A program made the position numbers and the translations under genes. A stretch of 64,000 nucleotides of DNA from Tetracentron sinense. Taxonomy: Eukaryota > Streptophyta > Magnoliopsida > Trochodendrales > Trochodendraceae. The stretch spans positions 49,970,627 to 50,034,626 of the forward strand of contig CM026554.1 of NCBI GenBank assembly GCA_015143295.1. The letters run 5' to 3'. This document shows, piece after piece, positions 1 to 12,204 of the stretch; within the stretch, counting starts at the first letter, position 1, and every line of letters starts with the position of its first letter. The notes beneath the pieces are model-generated. The model did not search any database. It saw nothing but the letters and a program-made list of their open reading frames with translations, and had not been told where the DNA came from.

Positions 1-2223
1 GAGAGTTGTCACTTATTTATTTTTAAGGATAGGTCCCGAGATTGAATTTAAGGGTAATGGTCTCGATTAGATTTAAGGTAATCAATTTTATTAAGTCCTG
101 GGGAAGGTGTTCTGTTCCCTAAGACCCTCATTTTGCAATAGTTACCTATTTCCTAAATTTAAGCCAAATTAAAACCAATATTAATAAAAATGCCTAAGTA
201 TTTAAAATATGCTAATACAAGAAAAAGAAAAAGCTAGCACGGTTGAACTCGGATAGGGTTGCATACGGACTTACAAAATGAGATCAGACCGAGCGTAATT
301 CTAGTCCATGGGCCCATGCCAAGGTTAGGGGGTGTGTGTGTGCATAAGGGTGACTTAGGGGCTAGCCCGGGGGCTAGGGTTGATAGACCAGAAAGGTCAA
401 ATGCACAAATGTTAAGTCTAACCACGGTTAGAGGAGATTTAACCATGATTAGGTGAGCTAACCAAAGCTAAGAAGGTCCTACAAGTCTCTTTTTGGTCTT
501 TTTGTATTTTTTATATTTTTTGGGAATATTTGAATATTTTTACTATTTTGATATTTTATTTGAATGTTTTTGGTATTTTGATTATATTTGAATGTTTTTG
601 ATATTTTGAGATTTTATCATGTTTTTTTGGATTTTCGTATAGGTGGAGTTTTGACAAACTTAACTAAAGTCAAATTTAAGCCAAAAGAATTTCAAGGAGA
701 GGTTAGGTTAAAAGATTGTATTTAAGATAGAAAGATGGATATTTGTATTATAAATAGTAGATGGTTTGTTGCCAACACCTATTTTATTAGATTGATGTTG
801 ATGATAAATCAAATACAATTGCCTTAACATGAGACATTTTAGACAACATCCTCTTTTAAGTCCTTAAACCGTCTTTTACTCATTCAAAATAAAACTTGAA
901 GAATAAGAAGAAAAGAAAAGAAGAGACAAGTAGAGAAATTGAAAACTCATTCTCTTCCTTTTAAGATGGTTCATTTATATCATTATAAATGATGTAATGC
1001 CGCTCTAATGAATGTTAGAGAGATGATGAGCTTTTACAAACAATTCTAGAAAGAAGTCTAGAATCCCAAAAAAAAAAAAAAAAGGTATAACTTTAGCTAT
1101 CACTCTCTGTGGACCTACCCATATCTACACTTGTGGGTACATAAAAAAGAAAAAATATGTATATGAAAATGATAAGAAAAAAAGAACATCTTCTTACTTA
1201 TGATATGGGGTCCCTCTACACCATTAGATTGGTGTAGAGAGACCCAACTATGCTTGAGAAATGAGAAACCAAGAAGAGAGAACTAAATAAAAATAAGATA
1301 AAAAAAGAAGAAAAGATGATGAAAGGAGTGCCTAGTCCTCCAAGAATTCTTCTTCAATGCTCTAAGAGGTAGAGTTTTGTTTAGAGTTCACAAAAGAGGA
1401 GAGTTGGTGAAGAACTCTAAGTTTTTAGTCTTAGAATTCTTTCCAAACTCTAAATCTTAGTTTCTTTTCACTTCTTCAAACTCAAGAGAAACACAAGTAG
1501 GTGGGAACTTTCTAGGGGTCAAGAGGGATGAATCTAAGGGGTTAAGGAAGTGGTATTTATAGGAAAACTAAGAAATTATGTTGTGTCTTTTATATGATGG
1601 ATAAAAGGAGTTAGTGGATAAAGAGTTGAGTGTTGTAAGGTGAGTTGATAGGTTTAATGTTGTAAGGAGTGTAAGAGAGTTAAGGAATTGAGTGTTGTAA
1701 AGGGTATAAAAGAGTTGTAAGAAGTGTAAGAGAGTTGATGAGTTGAGTGAACTATGAGTTATCTGAGCATAAGTTGTATGATATAGGTTAGGTGAATATG
1801 AATATGTGGACTAGATCTTATGGATCATGGGTTATTAATAGATGAGTCATGGATTATGGTTATTAGACTTTGACTATAACATTTGGGCTTGGGCTATGAT
1901 AGATAAGCTTTGGCTTAGGCAATTTTGTAATTGGGTAATTGGGCTTGACTACTTGGGTTTTGGGTAATGAAATTTGGTAATTGGACTTGATTGGGTTATT
2001 TGGGTACAAGTTTGGCCAAATGAGCTTGGGCTTTGGGTGAACATTGGAGCCTTTGAAGAAGTTGAAAGAGGGATAGGGGGTGCAAAAATGGAGTGCTTAC
2101 AACTACCCCTCTTTGTCGAAGGGTGAGGGCAAGCGAACGACAAAGACTGAAGTCACTACCATTTTGCACCAAAAACCTGTGAAACTTTGAAAAGTACAAG
2201 AAATGAGAATGAGCTAATCTAAT
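1..2223. other. AT-rich, repeat-like DNA with no gene
   Basis: No open frame here looks like a protein. The stretch is AT-rich with long A and T runs. Near 1,880-2,050 short TTGGGCTTG-like words recur, and a polypurine-like and pyrimidine-rich patch lies near 2,100-2,130. This texture is often seen in LTR or other retroelement debris, but I found no matching second copy or target duplication in the window, so I do not classify it. Confidence 0.4.
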
Positions 2224-2557
2224 TGGAGCATTGATTTATGTGTACACACCTTGATAAGCACAAAAAGGGGTGTGTGACGCCTTCCAATTGGAGCTGGCGG
2301 TCTCCTCACCGGCACCAGCTAGAGAAAATCCTAAGCCATTCACGTAGAATTTTAATTTTTTTGTCTGAGTATTAGGAGCTATTACCACCACCTATATACG
2401 ATTTTAATTTGTAGTGGAGTAATGGGACTACCCTCACTTAATTTTGTATTGAGATTAACTATGAACAAGAGCTCCAATTAAATAGCAACCAGAGCAATGC
2501 ATAAAAGGCAACAGATTTTCCCTAGCAGATGACCGAGTATTGCAATTGGGCATAGGG

Positions 2558-2888
2558 TGGATCCAGGAATTTTCTTGGGGGGGCGAAGTATATGTATCAA
2601 AAAAATTAATTAATGACTTTCAGGTATGTGGTTTTAGGGTTCAGGGCAATGGGTCTATCATAGCCATAAAATTCATTAATCTAAAGTTTATTTAAAGTAC
2701 AACAATAAAGAGTAAATAATTACAATTAGGACTGAATTCTTTAAAATTACAACATATCCTTATAAAAGGCTTGTTTACTATTAACAAAAATATTTAAAGG
2801 ACTTAAAAACTAAATATTATATAATTAAATTATAAATTCAAAAATTTAAGGGCTACTAAATAAATAGAAGAAGTTAAAAGAAAAACAT
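2558..2888. repeat. Short insert with hAT-like left end (block A)
   Basis: Relative to related repeat copies at 19.67 kb and 33.95 kb, about 330 bases are inserted between GGGCATA and GAAAGGT. The left end reads GGTGGATCCAGGAATTTTC, resembling the GGGGCGGAGCCAGG end of the hAT element at 26,952. No clear right inverted repeat is visible, so class and exact end are uncertain. The same insert is at 20,733-21,075. Confidence 0.4.
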
Positions 2889-3281
2889 AGAAAGGTGCTT
2901 TACTAAGGAGGTGATAGCATGCATCTCGCACATTTCGTTGGGTGGTACATGCTCACCTCCCTGCCTATCATGTGTTCTCTTTAATATCTATTAACTATGT
3001 TTAAAATTCATTTACTTATAGGTTTAAATAATCTAAATATTAAAAAAAATATTAACCTTGGTTATGATTCACTCATCCATGTGATTAATTTTTTAAAAAT
3101 ATTTTTTTTCTAAAAACGAAGTTTAAATTATTTACCCAAAGGGTGAGTGAATCTTAATCACAATTACTTGATAATAAAGTAGACACAAGACAAGCTGGGG
3201 AGGGATGCACATACCACACAATTGAAAGTGTGAGATGTATGCATATTATTACCTCTTTAATTAGTAAAACACCTTTGCACG

Positions 3282-6200
3282 TGGTGTGCTCAAATTAAAT
3301 TAACCCGAACGCACACTTTCTATTGTAAAATAGCGCAAAACGGCGTCGATCCACAAAAACTTGTTAAATGGGTACTAAGATTAATTTGGAATTTTTTAAT
3401 AGATTTAATAAAAACTGATTAAAAATATTTAAGCTAAGATGATAATTAAAAATAAAATAAAACTAATCGAATAAATAAGAAAATAAGAAATTTTTTGTTA
3501 AAGTAGAATGAAAATATGGGATCTGGATTTCACCAAAAATATAATAAGATTAATCCTATAATTAATTTCTAAAGTCTCAAATTGAACACAATCCAATAAG
3601 CAAGCAAATGCTTTGGATCGGAAGATAGGTTTATGAAAACTTTAATTAAAATCCAGATTTAATATTTTCGTAACAATATAATTTTTGAGTATTTAAAAAC
3701 TAAAATAAAGATAAATCTTACCGGGTTCTTGGTTTCTTCATTCGTCCCTTATCACGTGTTAGCCGAGCATTGTAGCATTCAAGATAAAACCGATGAAATA
3801 AATCATTCTCCTATTCATTGATGTTTAATCAACTTTTTTACACCACTCCATCTTCCACTTTTACTAAAATAGAAAAATAAAATAATAGAAAGAGTCTCTT
3901 GAGTGAGAGAAAGAACTAGAGACTAAAAAAAGTATATCCTTTTATATCACTGAATCTCCAATTAAATCAGTCAAAAGAGTAAGGAAGATGAGTTAAAAGA
4001 CGTGGGAGACAGAGCAAAAACTGTTTTTAACCCTTATTTCTTCTCCTCCATGCATAAGCCTCTATTTGACCGAATATTTTGACCCCTTAAACGTCCAAAC
4101 TAGGAGATTCTCGTGAAATCCAATTTTGTTCTTCTTTGATTCTTCTTTCCAATGCCTCAAGTCTTGCATTAATCCTATCTCTCAATTAAATGTTATGATT
4201 AAATTAGTGATTCATGGTCAGATTATGAGGGAATCTGGGAAATCTTCTTTTTTTGGGGTTTGTTGCTAAATAATGATACCCATGAAATTTACTTGTTTTT
4301 ATTGTAGATTTGGTTACCAAATATCAACAACCCTATCATCTCCTTGATTTAATCCAATTAGATGAGTGGGCCTTGTATAGCTTTTCTCTTTGATAGGCTT
4401 TTAACTTTAAATTTTTTCAATTTGGGCTCAAATCAATTAAACTCCTTCTAACTCCTACATAAAATTAAAAAAGTTATAATTAGAACAATTAAGACAAAAT
4501 AAAAAACTAGCAAATGTAAATAAAGAAGCAATTATTAACATAATGACATGTATATCAATTACCCCCAAACCTACAATTTGCTAGTCCTTAAGCAAAACTA
4601 ACTCACTTTCGTAGGTATTGCGATTGCACTTAGCATGTGCAACAAGCCGTTGAACCCCTAGGTTATCTCTAGTGGACGAGTGTTGTCTCGTGAGAGGGGG
4701 GGGGGGGGTTTGCAGAGAATTTACCCATAAAATTCAAAAGTTTGCTACATATTTATCAAGATCTTATTTCAACATTTTCCAAGCACTAGTTTATTTGTGA
4801 TTTTCAGTCAATTGTTCTAAAAATTATGAACAAAGTCCAAATCACTAACTCTCCCTTAAAAAAATTCTAAAACATATTGAACCTTGAGTGCAAGTGATTG
4901 TCTAACCAGTGACTTCGAGGTTCGGTCTCCTAAAGCAGGGTTAAACTCCTAAAATTTTCATGAATGATGAGATTGACCTAGAACCTAACTCTAAGCATCA
5001 TGTTTGAGTTAACGAGAATTGTGGATATTCACCTTAATACCTCTAAGGGGTTTTATCTGTGATATTCTAGCTTACTCGCATTTTCACAGTGGCGACTTTC
5101 ATACTATTTTCAAGTGTTAGGTTAGCGCAAGAGCGTAGCAACACATGAGCCACCGGGGAGCATACTCGAGGACACGTCAGCACTACCCGTTTGCTTTCTT
5201 TGCTCAAATTATACATTTTATGCCTTTGTATTTGTCTTTTCTTTTCATCACTTTTTTTTTGAAACACGAATATGAGAATATGTAGCCCTTTCTGGTGTGC
5301 CCAGTCTAATTCATTGATTGCTTTCCAAAATATAGATATAACCTAGTTTTGTTTTTCTTCTTTCCCAGCCAACCAAATGAACAAAGAAGTCATATTTCAT
5401 TAGGTCTAGTCTTTTTAAGACACTCTAGGCAACATGAAGGGTCAATACTCACTCTATTTGACCTAAACTCTAGATAACTAGTCAGATGTGTAGTGAAATT
5501 TTCAAGGTGCATCTGTTTTAAGATCCGCTAAAGAAGAGATACTGAAAAGGATTCATGTTCTCAACACATAGCAGTTGTGATTGATTTATGATTTTTCACC
5601 AAGTACCTTTAACTATGAATTATGATCCTAGGTCGAATTTGTTTGATACTGCTGTTGCATGAATTGTTGTTGTAGCTTCATCATGTCAGTCATCCTATTT
5701 TCTAGGTTGAATGTCTGTTGAGGTATTAGAGGAGAATAGTTAGTCATGGGATTCGACACTAAACTTGTATAGTTGTTAGACTGTTGAGGTGATGTGTAAG
5801 TTGGCTGGGACTCTAGGGCATGATTGTTATGAGGAGACTGGGGAATTCCTTGCTTTGGTAATTCCTCTGGAAACAGGGCGGACCACCCTGAGATTTGATA
5901 GGTTCATTCTATCTGTATAAGAAATTTGGATGAAACCTATTGTCAAGGTGATATGTCTGACTGAATGAATTCGGTGTGGGTTTCCTGTAGGTGTTATACT
6001 TGTTTATGGCATTGCTTGCTCTGCCTTCATAGCTATCAAGTTTGGGTAATTTTCCACCATGAGTTCAGAACTATCACATAGTAAGCACATTGCAGTTGGT
6101 TCAGTCAGACTCTTCAAAGAGTCGTGGTGATATTGGGGGTTCTCGTTTGCCGAAACTGTGAAGACAACAAATTTTTTTATCAAATTGTTTACCCCATTGA

Positions 6201-9200
6201 CCAGATTAGATGACCTTCTTTAGATCAGGGTCTGTCTTTCGCTCATATGATCCTTGACTTCTAGATCCTATCTCCTCTCTCTCATATTAATCCTTGTTAC
6301 TCCTCCAATTATGGAAATTCTCTGCTAAGTCTACCAAGAAATCGTACGCTTGGGTTGGAGTCTGTCTCATGATTTTGCCTTGGTGCATGGACTCTATCAA
6401 GGTACACTGAACAGTTGTTAGTCCTCTGTAGAAACAATGGACTAATTGAGTTTTGTCAATCCCGTGGTGCGGACATTTGACAAGAAAATCATGGAATCTT
6501 TCCCATGTTTAAGGAAATTCCTCCTCTACTTTACCCCAAAAATTTCTAATCGCATCCTTAATTTTCTCAGTTTTGGCGATTGAGTAGAATTTGGCCATGA
6601 ACTTTTTGGTCATCCCATGTTGAGATGGAATTTTGAGGAATAGAATTCAATCACGCAACGACATGATCTTCTAGGAATAGGGGAAATAACCACAACTTGA
6701 CACTCTCATTGTCAGGTTTTAGTTCCTAAATGTCTGACAAATTGTCAGAAACTTGTTTAAATGAATATAAGGTTGCTTACTCTCAAAACCATGGAATTTA
6801 GGTAACATGTTGATAGTTGCAAGCCTGATTTCAAATTTATTTGCTGCCATTTCCGGCAAGACTATATGTCGGTGGTGTAGCAGAGACAAGAACAAAAAAC
6901 TCATTTAGAGTCTTTTCTGAAGGATTTGTCATTTCAAAGAAAAAGGAAAAATCTTCAATATATGTGATGGGAGTACTTTTGACTTCTACTTTGATTAAAC
7001 GACTTCTCACACGTACCCAAGTGCACATAAACCGGGGCATCGACTTCTAAGAAAAACCCTAATCTAATCTAATCCTGATGATGCACACATAAGCAAGCAT
7101 GATCTAATTGAAACACGATAACAACTTTATTTTTTCCTAATTAACTAGATGGCTCCTAACTGGTTTGAAGAGTGCACCTAAACCTCCAACTCGATCTTAT
7201 GAAACTAAGTCGACTAGGTAAGTCCCCAAGTTGAGTGGTGGGATTACAATGCACTAGGCAAGAATCCTGCTTAAAAACCAGTTTTCCTAGAATAGAGACT
7301 GTCACACTTTAAAGGGACATGGCTTTTCTTGTCATTGAGTTTGGTTAAAGAACGTAATTGACTCAACTTTTGATGCGTCTTCATCCTAATGAACTCTAAG
7401 GTCGTAGGACCAATGTCTAATCAATTTTATTTCAGATTGATTGGTTGTGTGCTAAAGTGAGTTGTGCTTAAACCTATGGGTAAGAATCCGATGATTAAAT
7501 CCGGTTCTTATCTTGTCGTGTGTTTTGAAGTACCCTTACTAAAAACAGTGCTCCAATTAAATTGGTGTCAAACATGCAAGTACTCTAATTTAAAGATATT
7601 AAACAATCTCCGCTTACAAGTAAAATATCCACGGTTAAGGATTAAAATACGTACCTCCCACTTTAGATGAGGGAAGATTCAATTGAGTCGACCCGAGCCA
7701 CTAACACCAAACTTGGTGTTCGAACCCGAGGTGTAGAGAGAGTATAATCCAACTCTCCTCTTTCTTTGCTCTATCTATTACAATTTGGGCATTCCCAAAT
7801 GATTTGGAAAGTCCTACTACAATGGTCTAAAAAAAATACATTAAAAAAAAAAAACTAATCATTTTTTTTTCTTCAAATCCTCCTTTGGTTCCTTATCTTT
7901 TTAGATCTCCTTCTCCAATTTTTTGCAATAAGAATTAAAACTCAAAGTAATATATAAAAATGAGAATAAAAAGAAAAAAAATGAATGAAAAAAAAAGTCT
8001 AAAAAAAAAAAACTAAAGTAAAATAAAAAAAATTATTCTAAACCTAAATTGAAAATTACATAAATAAAAATTTCTAATTTTTTTTTTCAAATAGATAGAA
8101 ATAAACCTAACCTAAAAGAAAATCAAACCCAAAAATAAATTCCAGATTTTTTTAGAACATTTTTTAAAAATTAGACCTTGACAATGGCGCCAAAATTTGG
8201 GGTGCTCAAATTAAATTAACCTGAACGCACACTTTCTATTGTAAGATAGCGACAAAACGGGATCGATCCACAGAGACTTGTTAAATGAGTTTTAAAATTT
8301 ATTTGAAATTTCTTAATAAATTTAATAAATACTGATTTAAAATGTTTTATGCTAAGATGATAATTAAAAATAAAATAAAACTAATGGAACAAATAGGAAA
8401 AGAAGAAATCTTTTGTTAAAGTAGAATGAAAATATGGGATCCAGATTTCACCAAAAATATAATAAGATTAATCCTATAATTAATTTCTAGAGTCTCCAAT
8501 TGAACACGATCCAATAAGTAAGCAAATGCTTTGGATCAGAAGATAGGTCTTATGAAAATAGTAATTAAAATCCAAATTTAATATTTTCGTAACAATATAA
8601 TTTTTGAGTATTTAAAAACTAAAATAAAGATAAATCTTATCGGGTTCTTAGTTTCCTCATTTCGTCTTTTATCACGAGTTAGCTGAGCATTGTAGCATTC
8701 AAGATAAGACCGATGAAATAAATCATTCTCATATTCATTGATGTTTAATTGACTTTTTTTACACCACTCATTTTTCAACTTTTACAAAATAGAAAAATAA
8801 AATAATAGAAAGAGTCTCTTGGGTGAGAGAAAGAACTAGAGACTAAAAAAAATATATCCTTTTGTATCACTCATTCTCCAATCAAATCAGTCAAAAGAGT
8901 AAGAAAGATGAGAGAAAAGACGAAGGGAGAAAGAGCAAAAACTGTTTTTAACCCTTATTTCTTCTCCTCCATGCATAAGCCTCTACTTGACCGAATATTT
9001 TGACCCCTTGAACGTTCAAATTAGGAGATTCTCGTGAAACCAATTTTGTTTCCCTTTGAGTCTTCTTTCTAATGCCTCAAATCTTGCCTTAATCTTATCT
9101 CTCAATCAAAAGTTATGATCAAATTAGTGAGTCATGATCAGATTAGGTGAGAATCTAGGAAATCTTCCTTTTTTGGGGATTTGTTGCTCAATAACAATAC

Positions 9201-9479
9201 CCATGAAACTTACTTGCTTTTCTTGTAGATTTGGTTATCAAATATCAACAACCCTATTTTCTCATTGATTTAATCCAATTAGATGAGTGGGCCTTGTATA
9301 GCTTTTCTCTTTGATGGGCAAAATAACTTTAACTTTTTTCAATTTGGCCTCAAATAAGTTAAATTCCCTCAAATTCCTACATAAAAGTAAAAAATTTATA
9401 ATTAGAATAACTAAGACAAAATAAAAAACTAATAAATGTAAATAAAGAGACAATTATTAACATAATGATATGCATATGA
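3282..9479 (-). mobile_element. Ty3/gypsy-type LTR retrotransposon, broken (block A)
   Basis: LTRs are at 3,282-4,557 (3' LTR) and 8,198-9,479 (5' LTR), about 1.28 kb each, in minus-strand sense. They are flanked by a 5-base target duplication GCACG at 3,277-3,281 and 9,480-9,484. Next to the 5' LTR is a TTTTGGCGCC primer-binding-site-like motif, and before the 3' LTR a G-rich purine tract, both typical of plant gypsy elements. Internal sequence shows gag-like similarity (about 6.4-6.7 kb) and no recognisable polymerase. The element is broken in many places. The two LTRs differ at about 8 bases per 100 over a 120-base stretch compared by eye, suggesting an age of some millions of years. It sits in the right arm of a fold-back repeat. 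Confidence 0.85.
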
Positions 9480-9760
9480 GCACGCGTTGGCTGAAGAGAT
9501 TATGCCTGAGTGTGATACTCAAGCATCTAACATAGAACATAGAAAATCCATTGCCCCAAAAAAAATTGTCTTGGGAAGTGATAGTTTGGGAATTTTGAAT
9601 ACAAAGAAGGGTATTTTTAAACAATAATTTTTTTTCATAAATACTCCTTCCGAAGGCATTTTTTGGTTTGCTCCTTTGACTGCTCAACTGTTGTTCATAG
9701 TTAATCACTTATACAATCAATCGGAGCTCTTGTTTATAGTTAATCTCTTATTCTTATTAT

Positions 9761-11466
9761 TATTATTATTATTATTAGTTTTTTTGTAGAACCACCTCTT
9801 TTAGTGTACTCTACCTATTTTAGGTTACGAGGAGTGCTGCCAAGTAGATTTTAAATTTTTTCTAAATTCTCACTTTGGGTGCAACACACATGGCTGTTAA
9901 CCATTTCACAATGGAAAAAAGGTGCTACCCATGTCACAAGGGAAAAACAATCAGCGGAAGAAGTGTTGACCACACTCAAAAAGCCCTCTTTTACTCTTGT
10001 TAAGAAATTCACTCGTAAGGTTAAAACTCTTTTACTTTATTTTTTCTAAAAACGAAGGTTAGATTTATAAATCTTAGGAATGAATGAATCTTAACCACAA
10101 TTAATATGAGTTAAAATGGACACATGGGTCCTGTAGAGCATGGGCTAGACGGTTTTGGTCTGGCGAACGCCAAACCAAATTCCATTCCATTTTAATCTCA
10201 ACGGATTGCTGAGATAACAAGAAAAAGTAGCCATGAGTCGCATTCACAACTAGAGCTTGAAAATTTGCTTCTAGGGCTAGCATTTCTCTTCAAGGTTTAT
10301 ATAGATAAGGGAAAACTACCTAAATGACCCTAAGGACTATCCCCAATACATAAATGACTTTTGATAATTCAACTTAACTTTTATAACCCCCACATGTGAA
10401 AACAGTTACATGTGTGAAAATTCTATTATCTTTGGACCCATATGCCCCTAAACTTTGAGTTAAAAACCAAGTTCCGGAACCACAATCATGATCAGTGTCT
10501 CTCCCTCTCTTAGAGGCATATATGTCTCTCTCTCTCTCCCTCTACTATTCTCTGAAGTTCTCTCATCTTATTCCCTTACATGGGTCCTTTCTTGCACGTG
10601 CACCATATGTGTCCATTTAAAGGGCCTCCGTATTCAATTTCATGGATGGTGATTCAAAGTAGTAAATTAAAGTTTAATTTGGGGGTGATTTTTTTTGGAG
10701 TAATGGGAAATTGGTAGTAAATTAAAGTTTAATTTGGGGGTGATTTTTTTGGAGTAATGGGAGATTGGTAGGGGAAGCAAGGGAGATGCAATGCACCATA
10801 TGTGTCCAATCTACTCAATTGCAGTAGTTGTCCAACACGTTTAAAAGTAGCTTTTGACTGCACCAACCCCACCCCAAAACTAATAATAAAACCTAGATTA
10901 AAAGGATAGACAACAATCAAAGTAATATGATTTCAAGGAAATATTTCAACTTGACTCACCATACTTTCTTTGCTTTCAACCGGAAACAAAGAATCCCTTC
11001 GCTTAATCGGCCTAGGTATGAAAAGAGTTCCAACCGTTACATGAATATCACCAACATCTCATTACACTGATCGATCGGCCCCTAAAGGGGTCCTATTCGT
11101 AAATGACTTCGCTTCTTGCCTTTCCGTATGTTGTTTATCACATTTAACCCGTCTCACCTCCCTTGCCTTGTACAAGATTTTGTGGTGGGTTCGTTCTTGA
11201 TCATGATTTTAGTTGGGGACCTTTGGTTTTTGACTCAAAGGTTAGGGGCATATGAGTCCAAATAAAATAGAATCCAACACAAGCGGATGTTTTCACATGT
11301 GGGGTTATAAAAGTTAAGTTAAATTGCCAATGGTTATTTATGTAGTCCAGATAGACCTAGGGTCATTTAGGTAATTTTCTTTATAGATAAGGTTTCTGGC
11401 CCGTCGAACCACTATCAAAAAAAAAAAAAAAAACGATTGGTCTACCCATTTTGCCCATTGGGGGTC
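9761..11466. other. Upstream region of the first inhibitor gene
   Basis: Shared with 25,560-26,943 plus 31,133-31,345. It holds an (ATT)n run near 9,750-9,775 and a duplicated 60-base piece at 10,660-10,780. A minus-strand open frame at 10,101-10,283 ends in a WRSPDQNRLAHAL-like word, reminiscent of the tail of a retroelement RNase H domain. The same frame is open in block B at 25,896-26,078. That similarity is weak and I do not call a gene. Long-range promoter elements of the inhibitor gene may lie here. Confidence 0.4.
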
Positions 11467-11473
11467 TATAAAA
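11467..11473 (+). promoter_or_regulatory. TATA box of inhibitor gene 1
   Basis: TATAAAA, 90 bases before the ATG at 11,563, in the context GGGGTCTATAAAACGATCGC. The distance leaves room for a 5' UTR of about 60 bases, which contains a GA-repeat (11,531-11,555). The same box and spacing occur before inhibitor gene 3. Copies 2 and 4 lack it. Confidence 0.7.
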
Positions 11474-11562
11474 CGATCGCCTTCGCCAGATGAGTCTTCA
11501 CAAGATCCACCGTAAAAGGAGTAACACTACTAGAGAGAGAGAGAGAAAGAGAGTAGGGAACA

Positions 11563-12004
11563 ATGGCTGTGAAAGTGGCGATAATGAGTGTGACAATGTT
11601 GCTTTTGGTAGCTGTGGTTGCAAGAGTCGATGCTCGCTTCGACTTTTCTCCCATTCTCAACTCCATGCTTCAACAAACTGATAATTCTGGTATCAATCTC
11701 TACCACCTCTAGAGAGAGAAATTTTCAACCAAACATGAATATTAATATTGTTATTTAATATATATTTCTCTCATGTTTTGTTTTTGCAGTGAAGAAGGAT
11801 GTTGATTGTTGTGAAATTTGCATCTGTGCCATATCAGAACCTCCTCAATGCCGATGTACGGATACTAGGTCATATTGCTTTACATCCTGCAAAAACTGCT
11901 TGTGCACCAAATCAATTCCTCCTCAATGCTTTTGCGCCGACATCGCCGAGACCTGCCCCATTAAATCTTGCTCGGAGAAAGACGAGGGTCATAAAATAAT
12001 CTAG
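11563..12004 (+). CDS. Bowman-Birk serine protease inhibitor, copy 1 (intact)
   Basis: Two exons, 11,563-11,689 and 11,790-12,004, with a 100-base GT-AG intron in phase 1; together 113 residues. Residues 1-24 are a signal peptide (MAVKVAIMSVTMLLLVAVVA, then RVDA), so the protein should be secreted. A short propeptide follows, then a Bowman-Birk domain at about 49-103 with the full set of 14 cysteines. The two canonical loops are CAISEPPQC (P1 Ile57, P1' Ser58) and CTKSIPPQC (P1 Lys83, P1' Ser84). Known family behaviour predicts Lys to bind trypsin-like proteases; Ile at loop 1 would favour elastase- or chymotrypsin-like ones. The loop order is the reverse of soybean BBI, where Lys comes first. 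The TATA box is at 11,467; AATAAA signals are at 12,172 and 12,192. The exon join rests on splice consensus and on continuity into the CC motif. Confidence 0.93.
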
Positions 12005-12204
12005 TAGGCCTCAGTAGCAGCAGTACCATGTGTGCTTTAAGTCTCTAAAAAATCACACACATGTTTGTGTCTCTGTAATGGGATATTAGCAACTATCTTA
12101 AGCTGTGGTTCCTCTGTACCTACTAGGTTTTTTTCTCAAGTACTGTGTTGCTTTAGCTGTCGCTGAAGCTAAATAAATAAGACTCTGTTGGAATAAATCT
12201 ATAT

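Larger units (their letters stand above)
2440..9760. repeat. Long fold-back element, interrupted (block A)
   Basis: The left arm runs from about 2,440 to 3,080. Its reverse complement reappears at about 3,120-3,281 and, after the LTR element, at 9,480-9,750. Landmarks shared in inverted order are the GATTAACTATGAACAAGAGC motif, the GCAACGGATTTTC-like motif, the GCTTGAGTATC motif, the CAAAGGTG..TTTACTAA motif and the GCATGCATCTC motif. A 0.33 kb insert interrupts the left arm and the 6.2 kb LTR element the right arm. The parent transposon class is unknown, since no transposase or convincing terminal target duplication is visible. Partial left arms recur at 13.8, 16.4, 19.6, 33.8 and 45 kb. Confidence 0.6.

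Noticed and set aside
10101-10283. Possible RNase H tail conserved in both blocks (also 25,896-26,078)
   Set aside because: Conservation follows from the block duplication; the motif match is short and lacks catalytic residues, so no gene is called.
11799-11999. Second open frame inside inhibitor exon 2 (also at 31,686-31,886)
   Set aside because: It is the shifted shadow of the cysteine-rich frame, begins mid-exon, lacks a signal peptide in copies 1 and 3, and is closed in copy 2.
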